From NCBI GenBank assembly GCA_947584825.1, contig CANPWR010000003.1, positions 1 through 32,443 of the forward strand: a DNA stretch of 32,443 nucleotides. Reading direction: 5' to 3'. Made by a program: the position numbers and the translations under genes. This stretch comes from an uncultured Clostridia bacterium (GTDB lineage Bacteria; Bacillota; Clostridia; Oscillospirales; Ruminococcaceae). Positions 1-9,426 of this stretch are shown piece by piece. How positions within the stretch are numbered: position 1 is the first letter of the stretch; each line of letters begins with the position of its first letter. The notes under the pieces are model-generated. The model made no database searches, was not told the DNA's origin, and worked only from the letters and a program-made list of their open reading frames with translations.

Positions 1-115
1 TTTTTGTCATCTTCATTATACCATATTTTGAAGTTACTTCTCTTTTTTATTGGGTCATATCATTTTAACACATACATTTTATGTTATTTTTGTTTATTAG
101 CTAATTGCTTCAATC

Positions 116-144
116 TTGACAAAAATCAGATATTATTTTATAAT
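116..144 (+). promoter_or_regulatory. sigma-A type promoter for mnmA (TTGACA-17 bp-TATAAT)
   Basis: TTGACA at 116-121, 17-bp spacer, TATAAT at 139-144; both boxes match consensus. Confidence 0.85.
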
Positions 145-190
145 GTGCCTGATAATAGTATATTACTTTTTGTAACAAGGTGAAAAAATA

Positions 191-1267
191 ATGAATAAGA
201 AAGCTGTTATTGCTATGAGCGGCGGCGTTGACTCAAGCGTAGCCGCTTATTTAATGGGTAAAAAGGGATATGAATGTATAGGCGCTACTATGAAGCTGTA
301 TAGTAATGAGGATATAGGCATTTCAAATAAGCACACCTGCTGTTCTGCCGAAGATGTTGAGGACGCCAGAAGTGTTGCATACTCTCTTGATATTCCCTAC
401 TATGTGTTTAATTTTTCAGATAACTTTAAGGAGAATGTTATTGAAAGATTTGTCAGCGCATATGAAAACGGAATCACACCTAATCCATGTATTGACTGTA
501 ACCGTTATCTGAAATTTGAAAAGCTGTTTTTGCGTGCAAAGGAATTAAACTTTGATTACGTTGTTACCGGACATTACGCGCAAATTGAATTTAACAAAGA
601 GAAAAACCGTTATCTATTGAAAAAGGCTGTAGATAAAACAAAGGACCAAAGCTACGTTTTGTATTGTATGACACAGGAACAGCTAAAACACACTTTGTTT
701 CCTTTAGGCGGAATGGAAAAATCAGAAGTAAGAAAAATCGCTGAAGAAAAAGGCTTTGTAAATGCTGATAAGCACGACAGTCAGGATATATGCTTTGTAC
801 AGGATAAGAAGTATTATGATTTTATTGAACAATATACAGGAAAATCATATCCTGAAGGTGATTTTGTTGACATAAACGGAAATATTCTTGGAACACACAA
901 AGGGATTATTCGCTACACAATAGGTCAGCGACGAGGTCTTGGAGTATCTATATCAAATATTCCGACCTTTGTTATATCGGTAGATCCCAAGCAAAATACC
1001 GTCACACTCGGCAGAGAACAGGATTTATATACAAAAACACTTACTGCAAAAAACATCAACCTTATATCGGTAGAAAGAATTAATGAGCCAATGAGGGTGA
1101 AAGCTAAGGTTCGTTACCGTCAGACTGAACAATGGGCAGTTGTAACACAGTCTGATGACGATACTCTAAATATAGAATTCGATGAACCGCAGAGAGCTGT
1201 CACTAAAGGTCAGGCAGTTGTTTTGTATGACGGTGATATTGTAGTAGGCGGAGGAATTATCCAGTAG
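191..1267 (+). CDS. mnmA: tRNA-specific 2-thiouridylase MnmA
   Basis: N-terminal AMSGGVDSSV PP-loop, PNPCIDCNRYLKF, GHYAQ, DSQDICFV and GQRRGLGV motifs. Confidence 0.97.
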   Translation: MNKKAVIAMSGGVDSSVAAYLMGKKGYECIGATMKLYSNEDIGISNKHTCCSAEDVEDARSVAYSLDIPYYVFNFSDNFKENVIERFVSAYENGITPNPCIDCNRYLKFEKLFLRAKELNFDYVVTGHYAQIEFNKEKNRYLLKKAVDKTKDQSYVLYCMTQEQLKHTLFPLGGMEKSEVRKIAEEKGFVNADKHDSQDICFVQDKKYYDFIEQYTGKSYPEGDFVDINGNILGTHKGIIRYTIGQRRGLGVSISNIPTFVISVDPKQNTVTLGREQDLYTKTLTAKNINLISVERINEPMRVKAKVRYRQTEQWAVVTQSDDDTLNIEFDEPQRAVTKGQAVVLYDGDIVVGGGIIQ

Positions 1268-1296
1268 GAAAATTATAAGTCTGTCAATCTTAATGC

Positions 1297-1325
1297 TTGA
1301 AAACACACGGCAATTATGCTATACT
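1297..1325 (+). promoter_or_regulatory. sigma-A type promoter for metA (TTGAAA-17 bp-TATACT)
   Basis: TTGAAA 1297-1302, TATACT 1320-1325, 17-bp spacer. Confidence 0.75.
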
Positions 1326-1364
1326 AAAGTGCAATAAACAATTTTACGGAAGGAGTTTAATAAT

Positions 1365-2288
1365 ATGCCAATAAGAATACCGAATAACCTTCCTGCCTTT
1401 TCGGTTTTTGAAGAGGAAAACATATTTGCTATTCCTAATGACAGAGCAGAGCATCAGGATATTAGACCATTGGAAATTGCAATTGTTAATCTTATGCCGA
1501 AAAAGATTGAAACCGAAACACAGTTTTTAAAGCTGTTATCCAATACTCCCCTGCAGGTTAATATAGAGCTTGTTCAAATGGCTTCGCATAAATCTAAGAA
1601 TACTCCTATGGAACATCTTCTTTCATTTTATAAAACCTTTGACGACATTAAATACAATAAATATGACGGAATGATTATTACAGGTGCGCCAATTGAACAA
1701 ATGGATTATGAAGATGTTGATTACTGGAGCGAGCTTTGCGAAATATTTGAGTGGTCAAAGTCTAATGTATATTCAACAATTCACGTTTGCTGGGGCGCTC
1801 AAGCGGGACTTTATTATCATTACGGCATACCTAAATATCCGCTTGATAAGAAGATGTTCGGTGTGTTTCCACATAGAGTCCTTCACCCTAAGCATCCGCT
1901 TTTAAACGGTTTTGACGACGTATTCTTAGTACCTCATTCAAGGTATACCGAAGTAAGAAAAGAGGATATTGAAAAAGTAAGCGATCTTACAATTCTTACT
2001 GAATCTGATATAAGCGGAGTACATATTGTCGCTGACAAAACGGACAGGCAGTTCTTCTTGACTGGACATTCAGAGTATGACAAAAGAACGCTTGCAAATG
2101 AATACAAGCGTGATATTGAAAAGGGTCTTGATATAGACATTCCCTATAACTATTTTCCTGACGATAACCCTAACAACAAGCCTGTGCATTCGTGGGTATG
2201 TCATGCAAATCTAATGTTTTCTAATTGGCTTAACTATCTGGTTTATCAGGCAACACCATTTGATTTAAATAACCTCAAAAAGATTTAG
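1365..2288 (+). CDS. metA: homoserine O-acyltransferase, MetA family (probably acetyltransferase)
   Basis: [12 protein letters not shown] start, [27 protein letters not shown] with nucleophile Cys, GHSEYD; RBS GGAGG upstream. Confidence 0.95.
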   Translation: MPIRIPNNLPAFSVFEEENIFAIPNDRAEHQDIRPLEIAIVNLMPKKIETETQFLKLLSNTPLQVNIELVQMASHKSKNTPMEHLLSFYKTFDDIKYNKYDGMIITGAPIEQMDYEDVDYWSELCEIFEWSKSNVYSTIHVCWGAQAGLYYHYGIPKYPLDKKMFGVFPHRVLHPKHPLLNGFDDVFLVPHSRYTEVRKEDIEKVSDLTILTESDISGVHIVADKTDRQFFLTGHSEYDKRTLANEYKRDIEKGLDIDIPYNYFPDDNPNNKPVHSWVCHANLMFSNWLNYLVYQATPFDLNNLKKI

Positions 2289-2295
2289 ATACACA

Positions 2296-2324
2296 AAAAG
2301 CTCCCGACAATATCGGGAGCTTTT
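2296..2324 (+). terminator. Intrinsic terminator after metA, likely bidirectional
   Basis: AAAAGCTCCCGA/TCGGGAGCTTTT 12-bp stem with A-tract and T-tract flanks. Confidence 0.85.
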
Positions 2325-2346
2325 GAATGTAGATAAAATCTTCTTT

Positions 2347-2507
2347 AGGGGCAGCCCTCTCTTGCAGGGCATGCCCCTCTTAAAAAACAGTCCACTGGAC
2401 TATTTTTTAATTCACCCTGTGCGGAGCGCACTCCGTAAAGCATTTCGCTGACTGCGGTCAGCGACAGGGCTCTGCCCTTGACCCGCAAGCCTTTTGAAAA
2501 AGGCTTG
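2347..2507. repeat. Chain of consecutive palindromes (hairpin-rich intergenic element)
   Basis: Inverted repeats at 2347-2378, 2382-2408, 2422-2435, 2446-2463, 2466-2478 and 2486-2507. Confidence 0.65.
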
Positions 2508-2553
2508 ACCGAAAACTTTTAATTGATTACGCAAAACATTTTTCGACAGGCTG

Positions 2554-2578
2554 AAGCTCCCGACAAAATCGGGAGCTT
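2554..2578. repeat. Second copy of the terminator stem-loop (24/25 identical to 2298-2322)
   Basis: AAGCTCCCGACAAAATCGGGAGCTT versus AAGCTCCCGACAATATCGGGAGCTT. Confidence 0.75.
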
Positions 2579-2583
2579 AAATT

Positions 2584-3888
2584 TTATCCAATTTTTCTCG
2601 CTTTATCAACTCTGTGAATTTCAGGAGCTTCACCATCAGTAACACATCTTTCATTTATTACAATGCTGACTATGTCATTTTCAGACGGTGCTGTAAACAT
2701 TACATTCATTAATATGCCCTCGACAACTGCACGAAGACCTCTCGCTCCTGTTTTTTGTGCTATAGCCTTCTTTGCAATTGCCGACTTAGCTTCTTCAGTG
2801 AAAACAAGATCGATATTATCATAATCAAACAGCTTTGTAAACTGCTTGATTAGGGAATTCTTAGGCTGGGTAAGGATCTTGACCAAAGCGTCTTCGTCTA
2901 AATCATTCAGTACTGTTATAACAGGAAGTCTTCCTACCAGCTCGGGAACCAGACCGTATTTTACCAGATCTTGAGGTTCTACCTTCTCGAATATATTAGT
3001 ATTTGTCTTGTCACTAATAGACTTTATTTCACTGCCAAAGCCGAGTGACGACTTATCTGTTCTCTTGTTGATTATTTTAGAAAGACCGTCAAATGCTCCT
3101 CCGCAAATAAATAAGATATTCTTGGTATCTATCTGAATAAACTCCTGATGCGGATGTTTTCTTCCGCCCTGAGGCGGAACATTAGACACACAGCCCTCGA
3201 TTATTTTTAAAAGAGCCTGCTGTACGCCCTCTCCGCTAACATCTCTTGTTATAGAAGTGTTTTCACTTTTGCGTGCAATCTTATCAATCTCATCAATATA
3301 AATAATACCCTTCTGAGCTGCCTCTATATCATAGTCAGCCGCCTGAATAAGCCTTGTAAGCACATTTTCCACATCGTCTCCGACATATCCTGCCTCAGTT
3401 AATGTTGTTGCATCTGCAATAGCAAACGGAACATTGAGTATTTTAGCAAGAGTCTGAGCTAACAGAGTTTTTCCTGTTCCTGTCGATCCTAAAAGAAGAA
3501 TGTTGCTTTTTTGGATCTCAACATCGTTATTATCATTTTCTTTGTTGTTTAATATCCTTTTATAGTGGTTGTAGACAGATACAGCTAAGGAAATTTTAGC
3601 AGCATCCTGTCCAATAACATATTCATCCAGAACCTTTTTAATGTCAACAGGCTTTGTTAGAGTAACATTGTTTTTTTCTTGAGTCAAATCCTTTTTATAC
3701 TTACCTGCATCATTTTTTCTGTCATTATGATGTGCAACATCTCCCTGCTCCACCATAATATCATAACAGAACATTACACAATTGTCACATATATGCACAT
3801 CACCTGCTGAGAATAAATTCCTTACCTGATTCTCAGGCGTACCGCAAAAGTCACAGATTTTCAAACCGTCCTTGTTAGGCATAAGCAC
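2584..3888 (-). CDS. clpX: ATP-dependent Clp protease ATP-binding subunit ClpX
   Basis: Zn finger CDFCG...[22 protein letters not shown] Walker [12 protein letters not shown] Walker B, LVGRLPV. Confidence 0.98.
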   Translation of the reverse strand: MLMPNKDGLKICDFCGTPENQVRNLFSAGDVHICDNCVMFCYDIMVEQGDVAHHNDRKNDAGKYKKDLTQEKNNVTLTKPVDIKKVLDEYVIGQDAAKISLAVSVYNHYKRILNNKENDNNDVEIQKSNILLLGSTGTGKTLLAQTLAKILNVPFAIADATTLTEAGYVGDDVENVLTRLIQAADYDIEAAQKGIIYIDEIDKIARKSENTSITRDVSGEGVQQALLKIIEGCVSNVPPQGGRKHPHQEFIQIDTKNILFICGGAFDGLSKIINKRTDKSSLGFGSEIKSISDKTNTNIFEKVEPQDLVKYGLVPELVGRLPVITVLNDLDEDALVKILTQPKNSLIKQFTKLFDYDNIDLVFTEEAKSAIAKKAIAQKTGARGLRAVVEGILMNVMFTAPSENDIVSIVINERCVTDGEAPEIHRVDKARKIG

Positions 3889-3893
3889 CGTCC

Positions 3894-4487
3894 TTATCTC
3901 TTTGTAATAACCTTATCTACCAATCCGTACTGCATTGCTTGTTCGGCAGTCATATAGTTATCTCTTTCACAATCCCTGTGAATTGTTTCAACGTCTTTTG
4001 AGCAATTATCTGCCAGAATTTTTTCAAGTCTTTCTCTGGTCTTTAGCATATTGTCAGCGTGTATCTGAATATCTGTCTGCTGACCGCTCAATCCCCCTCC
4101 AGAAATCAAAGGCTGATGAATCAAAATCTCACTGTTAGGCAATGCGAATCTCTTTCCCTTTGCTCCGCTTGAAAGTAAGAAAGAACCGAACGAAGCGGCA
4201 AGACCTATACAAATAGTTGAAACATCACACTTTATATACTGCATTGTGTCATAAATCGCAAAGCCGGCAGTAACTGAACCACCCGGACTGTTAATGTAAA
4301 GATCTATATCCTTCTCAGGATCCTGACCTTCTAGATACAAAAGCTGTGCGACTACAACGCTTGCAACTGAATCATCAATAGGTCCAGTAAGCATTACAAT
4401 TCTGTCATTCAACAGCCTTGAAAAAATATCATAGCTTCTTTCTCCATGACTGGTTTGCTCAACAACATAAGGTACAAGTGTCGACAT
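3894..4487 (-). CDS. clpP: ATP-dependent Clp protease proteolytic subunit ClpP
   Basis: [41 protein letters not shown] catalytic Ser region, IHQP catalytic His. Confidence 0.98.
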   Translation of the reverse strand: MSTLVPYVVEQTSHGERSYDIFSRLLNDRIVMLTGPIDDSVASVVVAQLLYLEGQDPEKDIDLYINSPGGSVTAGFAIYDTMQYIKCDVSTICIGLAASFGSFLLSSGAKGKRFALPNSEILIHQPLISGGGLSGQQTDIQIHADNMLKTRERLEKILADNCSKDVETIHRDCERDNYMTAEQAMQYGLVDKVITKR

Positions 4488-4553
4488 AATATCTCCTCCA
4501 TTTTAATTTGTTCATATACGCTTATCGCCCACAAACTTTGCGGGCGAATAGTA

Positions 4554-5834
4554 TTACTTGATTTTTGCAGAATTCTTTATAAGCTCTGCAGCTTTTCCAA
4601 CAGCTAAATCTTTCTTTAATGCGTCAGCCGTTACATAAGATTTGACTTGTTCAATATCCATTTTGTAGTTATCAGCCATCTTCTTGAACTCTTCTTCGGT
4701 TTCCTCGTCAGTAACCTCGATATTTTCTTCCTTTGCTATCTGTTCAAGAGCAAGTCTCAATTTGACCTGTTTTTCAGCCTGCTCACGGTATGTTTTTCTC
4801 AAAGTTTCCATATCCGAGCCTGTATACTGAAGATACATATCCAAACTAATGCCCTGCTGAGCAAGTCTCTGTGACATATCCTGAATCATTTCCTCAACTC
4901 TGTTTTCATACATAACCTCAGGAATTTCACCCTCAATATTATCGATGATCTGATCGAACAGTGCACCCTCTACTTCAGAATCAGCCTTCTTCTCTTCTGC
5001 TTCCTCAAGCTTCTTCCTAACGTCATCTTTTAGCTGATCTACAGTGTCAAACTCAGTTGTATCTTTGACGAAATCGTCATCAAGTTCAGGTAACTCCTTA
5101 GCCTTTATTTCATGGAGTTTGATTTTAAATACAGCGTCTTTGCCCGCTAATTCCTCAGCGCCATATTCTTCTGGGAAAGTCACGTTTATATCAAATTCAT
5201 CACCAATGCTGTGACCGCATACTTGCTCCTCAAATCCTGGAATAAACTGTCCGCTGCCCAGTGAAAGAGTAAACTTTTCTGCCTTTCCTCCCTCAAACGG
5301 TACTCCGTCTTTGTAACCGTCAAAGTCTATTACAACATCGTCTCCGTTTTGGCAAGGTCTATTGTCAACGTCAATTATTCTCATGCCCTTTTGTCTTAAA
5401 TTATCTATATCCTTATCAATGTCCTCATCAGTTACAGCTTTGACATTCTTAGTTGCGGTTAATCCCTTATAGTTTTCAATCTTGACCTCAGGCTTTGTTA
5501 TGCAAGTGACTTTGATCTCAAGACCTTTCTCTTTATCGACAGAAACTACCTCTACATCAGGTCTTGTAACAAGCTCAAATCCTGCCTCTGCTACCGCTGT
5601 ATCAACCTCTCCCGGTACTAAAGCGTTTACAGCGTCCTCATAGAAAACGCCCTCGCCGTATTCCTTTTCAATGATCTTTCTTGTTGCCTTGCCTTTTCTA
5701 AATCCGGGAACAGAAATGTTCTTCTTTTTAGACTGATATGCCTTTTCAACAGCAGCTTCAAAAGCTTCTGCTGAAATCTCTATCTCCAACTCATGTTTAT
5801 TTGTCTCTACTTCCTTATTTGACTTTAAACTCAT
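4554..5834 (-). CDS. tig: Trigger factor
   Basis: VPGFRKGKATRKIIEKEYGEGVFYEDA ribosome-binding motif and FKBP domain GDDVVIDFDGYKDG. Start moved from 5849 to 5834: GGAGGATGTCAGT precedes ATGAGTTTAAAG, and the upstream ATG would overlap the RBS. Confidence 0.95.
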   Translation of the reverse strand: MSLKSNKEVETNKHELEIEISAEAFEAAVEKAYQSKKKNISVPGFRKGKATRKIIEKEYGEGVFYEDAVNALVPGEVDTAVAEAGFELVTRPDVEVVSVDKEKGLEIKVTCITKPEVKIENYKGLTATKNVKAVTDEDIDKDIDNLRQKGMRIIDVDNRPCQNGDDVVIDFDGYKDGVPFEGGKAEKFTLSLGSGQFIPGFEEQVCGHSIGDEFDINVTFPEEYGAEELAGKDAVFKIKLHEIKAKELPELDDDFVKDTTEFDTVDQLKDDVRKKLEEAEEKKADSEVEGALFDQIIDNIEGEIPEVMYENRVEEMIQDMSQRLAQQGISLDMYLQYTGSDMETLRKTYREQAEKQVKLRLALEQIAKEENIEVTDEETEEEFKKMADNYKMDIEQVKSYVTADALKKDLAVGKAAELIKNSAKIK

Positions 5835-5869
5835 ACTGACATCCTCCAAATTTTTAAAATATCTCGAAT

Positions 5870-5898
5870 ATTATATCACATCATCAATTATATTTCAA
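5870..5898 (-). promoter_or_regulatory. sigma-A type promoter for tig-clpP-clpX (TTGAAA-17 bp-TATAAT)
   Basis: On minus strand: TTGAAA (5898-5893), 17-bp spacer, TATAAT (5875-5870). Confidence 0.75.
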
Positions 5899-5915
5899 GG
5901 CAAATTTGTAAAAAT

Positions 5916-6617
5916 TTAATCAAATACGATGTCAGTAATATCCAGAGGATCAAACTCAAGATAATCACTTGACACTAACCTGTACAAAATATCATCGACA
6001 ATACCGTCTATAGCATAATTCACAGCATTTCCGTGAATATGGCCGTAAAAGCATTTTTTAATATTATACTTTTCAATAACCTCAAGAATTTCACAGTTTT
6101 TGTCGTTTGCATAAATCGGCGGATAGTGCAGAAATACGACAGGCTTCAAATCTTCCTTTAAAGCAGACTGAATAGACATCTCAAGTCTTCCGGCTTCTCT
6201 TAAAAGCACCTTTTTATCTGCTGCAACTCCATTTTCATTTATCCAGCCTCGAGTACCGCAAATTCCAATATCGCCGTATTTGTAATGATTATTATTCAAA
6301 ATTGAAAAGGTCTTAAAATTGTTATCTTCAAAAAACCTGTCCATTTTTGTTTTGGTTTCCCACCAATAATCGTGATTGCCTTTAAGCAATATTTTATTGC
6401 CATTTAAATTCTCTACAAACTTAAAATCAGGAATTGCCTCGCTCAAACTTATTGCCCAGGAAAAATCACCGGGTAACACAACGGTATCATCAGGCTTAAT
6501 TTTTTTTTGCCAATTTTCTGCCAAGCGATCCTGATAATTATCCCAGCCTTTAAAAATATCCATAGGCTTGTTCGCACCAAAGGATAAATGAAGATCTCCG
6601 ATAGTAAAAAGTGCCAA
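5916..6617 (-). CDS. Calcineurin-like metallophosphoesterase
   Basis: GDLHLSFG, LPGDFSW, LKGNHDYWW, VVFLHYPP, YGHIHGNA phosphoesterase motifs. Confidence 0.93.
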   Translation of the reverse strand: MALFTIGDLHLSFGANKPMDIFKGWDNYQDRLAENWQKKIKPDDTVVLPGDFSWAISLSEAIPDFKFVENLNGNKILLKGNHDYWWETKTKMDRFFEDNNFKTFSILNNNHYKYGDIGICGTRGWINENGVAADKKVLLREAGRLEMSIQSALKEDLKPVVFLHYPPIYANDKNCEILEVIEKYNIKKCFYGHIHGNAVNYAIDGIVDDILYRLVSSDYLEFDPLDITDIVFD

Positions 6618-6713
6618 TACTAATCCTCCAAATTTCCAAAAACTTCTGTATAAAATTTCGATATATGCTTATAATAATTTTGCAAGACTAATCTTGCGAA
6701 AGGAGATTTTATT

Positions 6714-6878
6714 ATGCAAAATCATAAAATCCAAGGAATTAACTGCGATGTTTCAAGCTGTGTTTACAACAGAGACAACTGCGAATGTGTAGCAGGAAAA
6801 GTAGACATTTGCTGTTGCTGCGACAAGCCGGACTGTTGTGATGAAACAATTTGCAGAACATTTAAGCCAAAGGGCTAA
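6714..6878 (+). CDS. Small Cys-rich protein, DUF1540-like (54 aa), absent from ORF track
   Basis: MQNHKIQGINCDVSSCVYNRDNCECVAGKVDICCCCDKPDCCDETICRTFKPKG; 11 Cys; AAAGGAG RBS 8-15 nt upstream. Confidence 0.85.
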   Translation: MQNHKIQGINCDVSSCVYNRDNCECVAGKVDICCCCDKPDCCDETICRTFKPKG

Positions 6879-6892
6879 ATTATAATCACAGA

Positions 6893-6922
6893 AAATCGTC
6901 TGTCTTAGTTGGCAGACGATTT
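6893..6922. terminator. Stem-loop between convergent DUF1540-like gene and thrC
   Basis: AAATCGTCTGTC/GGCAGACGATTT 12-bp stem with one G-T wobble; short T-tracts. Confidence 0.6.
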
Positions 6923-6934
6923 ACATATTAATGC

Positions 6935-8428
6935 TTATAATCCAAGAGATTTCAATACAAATTTCTTCATATCAGACTTTTCTATAGTATCGTTAAATCT
7001 GACATCCTTATTCTTAAGCTCAGCCAAAGACTTTGGAACTTCAAGTTTTGAAACCTCATAAAGTCTGTCAACAAGCTCGAATTCATCCATTGACGAATCA
7101 AACTCTCCGAGTGCTTCCAAAACGCTGTTAGAGAACTTATAAGGACTTGCGGTTGATGCAATAATTGTCTTTGTTGTATCACCTGTTTTTTCTCTGTAGT
7201 CCTCATAAACCTTTACCGCAACAGCAGTATGAGTATCACATACATATGAATGGTTATCATACTGCTCTTTTATACAAGACTTAGTCTGAGTATCATCACA
7301 AAAGCCCGCATAGAATTCTTCATTTAACACAGCCTTGACATCATCTGAAACCTCATATTTCCCGCAATCTGCAAGAGATGAAAACCACTCTCTTATCTGA
7401 ACGTCATTTTCACCGCAAAGATGATAAAGAAGTCTCTCAAGATTTGAAGAAATAAGAATATCCATAGACGGAGAAATAGTTGTGTAGAATTTTCTGTTTC
7501 TGTCATAAACTCCTGTGTTGATAAAATCGGTAAGAACATTATTAGAATTAGAAGCACATATAAGCTTATTTACAGGTATTCCCATTTTCTTAGCATAATA
7601 TGCAGCCAAAATATTACCGAAGTTTCCGGTTGGAACAACTATATTGATTTTTTCTCCGAGTTCGACCTTTCCGTTCTTTACAATCTGAGCATATGAAGAA
7701 ACATAATAAATTATCTGCGGAGCAAGTCTTCCCCAGTTAATCGAGTTTGCAGACGAGAACATAAGTCCGTTCTTGCTAAGCTCATTTTCTACTTCACAGT
7801 CAGTGAAGATAGCTTTAACTCCATTTTGAGCATCATCAAAATTACCGTTTATAGCACATACAGCAACATTATTACCTTCCTGAGTTGTCATCTGCTTTTT
7901 CTGCATCTTAGACACTCCGTCAACAGGATAAAAGACCATGATCTGCGTGCCCTCAACGTTCTTAAAACCTTCAAGGGCAGCTTTACCCGTGTCTCCTGAC
8001 GTTGCAACCAGAATAACGACCTTCTTATCCAGCTTGATTTTTTTTGATGATGTTGTAATAAGATACGGAAGTATCTGAAGTGCCATATCCTTAAAAGCAC
8101 ACGTCGGGCCGTGCCAAAGTTCAAGCATATACGTTCCGTCGAATAGTTGAGCAAGCTCGCATATATTTTCAGTGTCGAAATTCTTATCAGTATAAGCATT
8201 GTCAACGCAGTATCTAATTTCAGCGTCGTTGAAATCGGTAAGATACTTAGAAAATACAAAAGCTGCTCTGTCAGGGTAACTCATATCCCCCATAGATTTA
8301 ATATCATCAAATGTAATTTGTGGGATCTCACTAGGAACAAACAGACCTCCGTCTTTTGAAATCCCCTGCGCAATAGCCTGTGCAGAAGTTACATTTACAC
8401 TGCTGTCTCTGGTACTTTTATAATACAT
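6935..8428 (-). CDS. thrC: Threonine synthase
   Basis: MYYKSTRD start, TCAFKDMALQ PLP-Lys motif, VATSGDTGKAALEGF, VPTGNFGNILAAYYAKKMG. Confidence 0.97.
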   Translation of the reverse strand: MYYKSTRDSSVNVTSAQAIAQGISKDGGLFVPSEIPQITFDDIKSMGDMSYPDRAAFVFSKYLTDFNDAEIRYCVDNAYTDKNFDTENICELAQLFDGTYMLELWHGPTCAFKDMALQILPYLITTSSKKIKLDKKVVILVATSGDTGKAALEGFKNVEGTQIMVFYPVDGVSKMQKKQMTTQEGNNVAVCAINGNFDDAQNGVKAIFTDCEVENELSKNGLMFSSANSINWGRLAPQIIYYVSSYAQIVKNGKVELGEKINIVVPTGNFGNILAAYYAKKMGIPVNKLICASNSNNVLTDFINTGVYDRNRKFYTTISPSMDILISSNLERLLYHLCGENDVQIREWFSSLADCGKYEVSDDVKAVLNEEFYAGFCDDTQTKSCIKEQYDNHSYVCDTHTAVAVKVYEDYREKTGDTTKTIIASTASPYKFSNSVLEALGEFDSSMDEFELVDRLYEVSKLEVPKSLAELKNKDVRFNDTIEKSDMKKFVLKSLGL

Positions 8429-8458
8429 AAAAACCTCCTGAATTTATTTAAGCGTTAT

Positions 8459-8824
8459 CTACTTATGACTGTTATCAAAAGCACTAACATAATACTTTAC
8501 CTTCATAACCGCATTATCACTCACCTCTACCACTGCGACATCAAATCTGCACTTAGGAAGAAATGATAATGTGCTAAGAAACCTTTCTGCAGCATATATT
8601 ATATGCTTACGCTTAGCCAACGTTATTGCCTCTTCACCCGAAGTCAAAGCATCATGCTTTCTGGTTTTAACTTCAACAAAGCAAACAGTATCGTTCTTTC
8701 TGGCTATTATGTCTATTTCTCCGCCTTTCACGGTAAAATTTCTCTTTAAAATTTCATATCCGCTTTTGACTAAATAATCACATACGGCCTGTTCGCCAAT
8801 ATTTCCTATTTCCCGGCTTTTCAT
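8459..8824 (-). CDS. yraN: YraN family (UPF0102) endonuclease-like protein
   Basis: G..GE..A..YL...GY.IL.RN, GEIDIIA...D...FVEVKTR. Confidence 0.93.
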   Translation of the reverse strand: MKSREIGNIGEQAVCDYLVKSGYEILKRNFTVKGGEIDIIARKNDTVCFVEVKTRKHDALTSGEEAITLAKRKHIIYAAERFLSTLSFLPKCRFDVAVVEVSDNAVMKVKYYVSAFDNSHK

Positions 8825-9417
8825 TTGTTCAAAACCTTTTTTAAAAAGCTAGGTCTGTGAACCGGTGAAATGCCGTACTTTTCTATCATTTCATAGTGAA
8901 GCTTTGTTCCGTAGCCTTTGTGTTTAGAAAACTGATACTGCGGATATTTTTCATCTAACTGTTTCATATACCTGTCTCTTGCGACCTTTGCCAGAATTGA
9001 AGCGGCAGCTATTGACTGAGATTTTGCGTCGCCCTTAATTACAGTCTCGGCAGGTATATCAATATCTGGCAGCTTGTTACCGTCAATTAGTGCAAGCTGC
9101 GGCTCGATTTCTAGACCCTCAACCGCCCTTTTCATTGCAAGCATAGCCGCATTGAGAATGTTCAGAGTTTCAATCTCCTCAATGCTTGCTGTTGCAATAC
9201 TATACGCTTTTGCTCTCTCTGTAATTATATCAAAAAGAGCTTCCCTTTTCTTTTCGCTCAGCTTCTTTGAATCATTAATACCCTCAATAACAGTATCATC
9301 ATCAAAGATAACGGCAGCTGCATATACATCTCCTGCTAGAGGACCTCTGCCAGCTTCATCAACGCCGCAGATAACTCTGCCGTTCCTTAAATTTTTGTCA
9401 AATTCATATAATCCCAT
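8821..9417 (-). CDS. rnhB: Ribonuclease HII
   Basis: ICGVDEAGRGPLAGDVYAAAVI, DSKKLSEKKRE, KVARDRYM, HKGYGTKLH. Confidence 0.97.
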   Translation of the reverse strand: MGLYEFDKNLRNGRVICGVDEAGRGPLAGDVYAAAVIFDDDTVIEGINDSKKLSEKKREALFDIITERAKAYSIATASIEEIETLNILNAAMLAMKRAVEGLEIEPQLALIDGNKLPDIDIPAETVIKGDAKSQSIAAASILAKVARDRYMKQLDEKYPQYQFSKHKGYGTKLHYEMIEKYGISPVHRPSFLKKVLNK

Positions 9418-9426
9418 AATATTACC

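Noticed and set aside
1268-1364. SAM riboswitch or T-box upstream of metA
   Set aside because: Only ~40 nt separate the predicted -10 (1320-1325) from the start codon; no room for a riboswitch and no matching structure.
7888-8259. 123-aa minus-strand ORF in an alternate frame of thrC
   Set aside because: Fully inside thrC in another frame; no supporting start signal or homology-like motifs.
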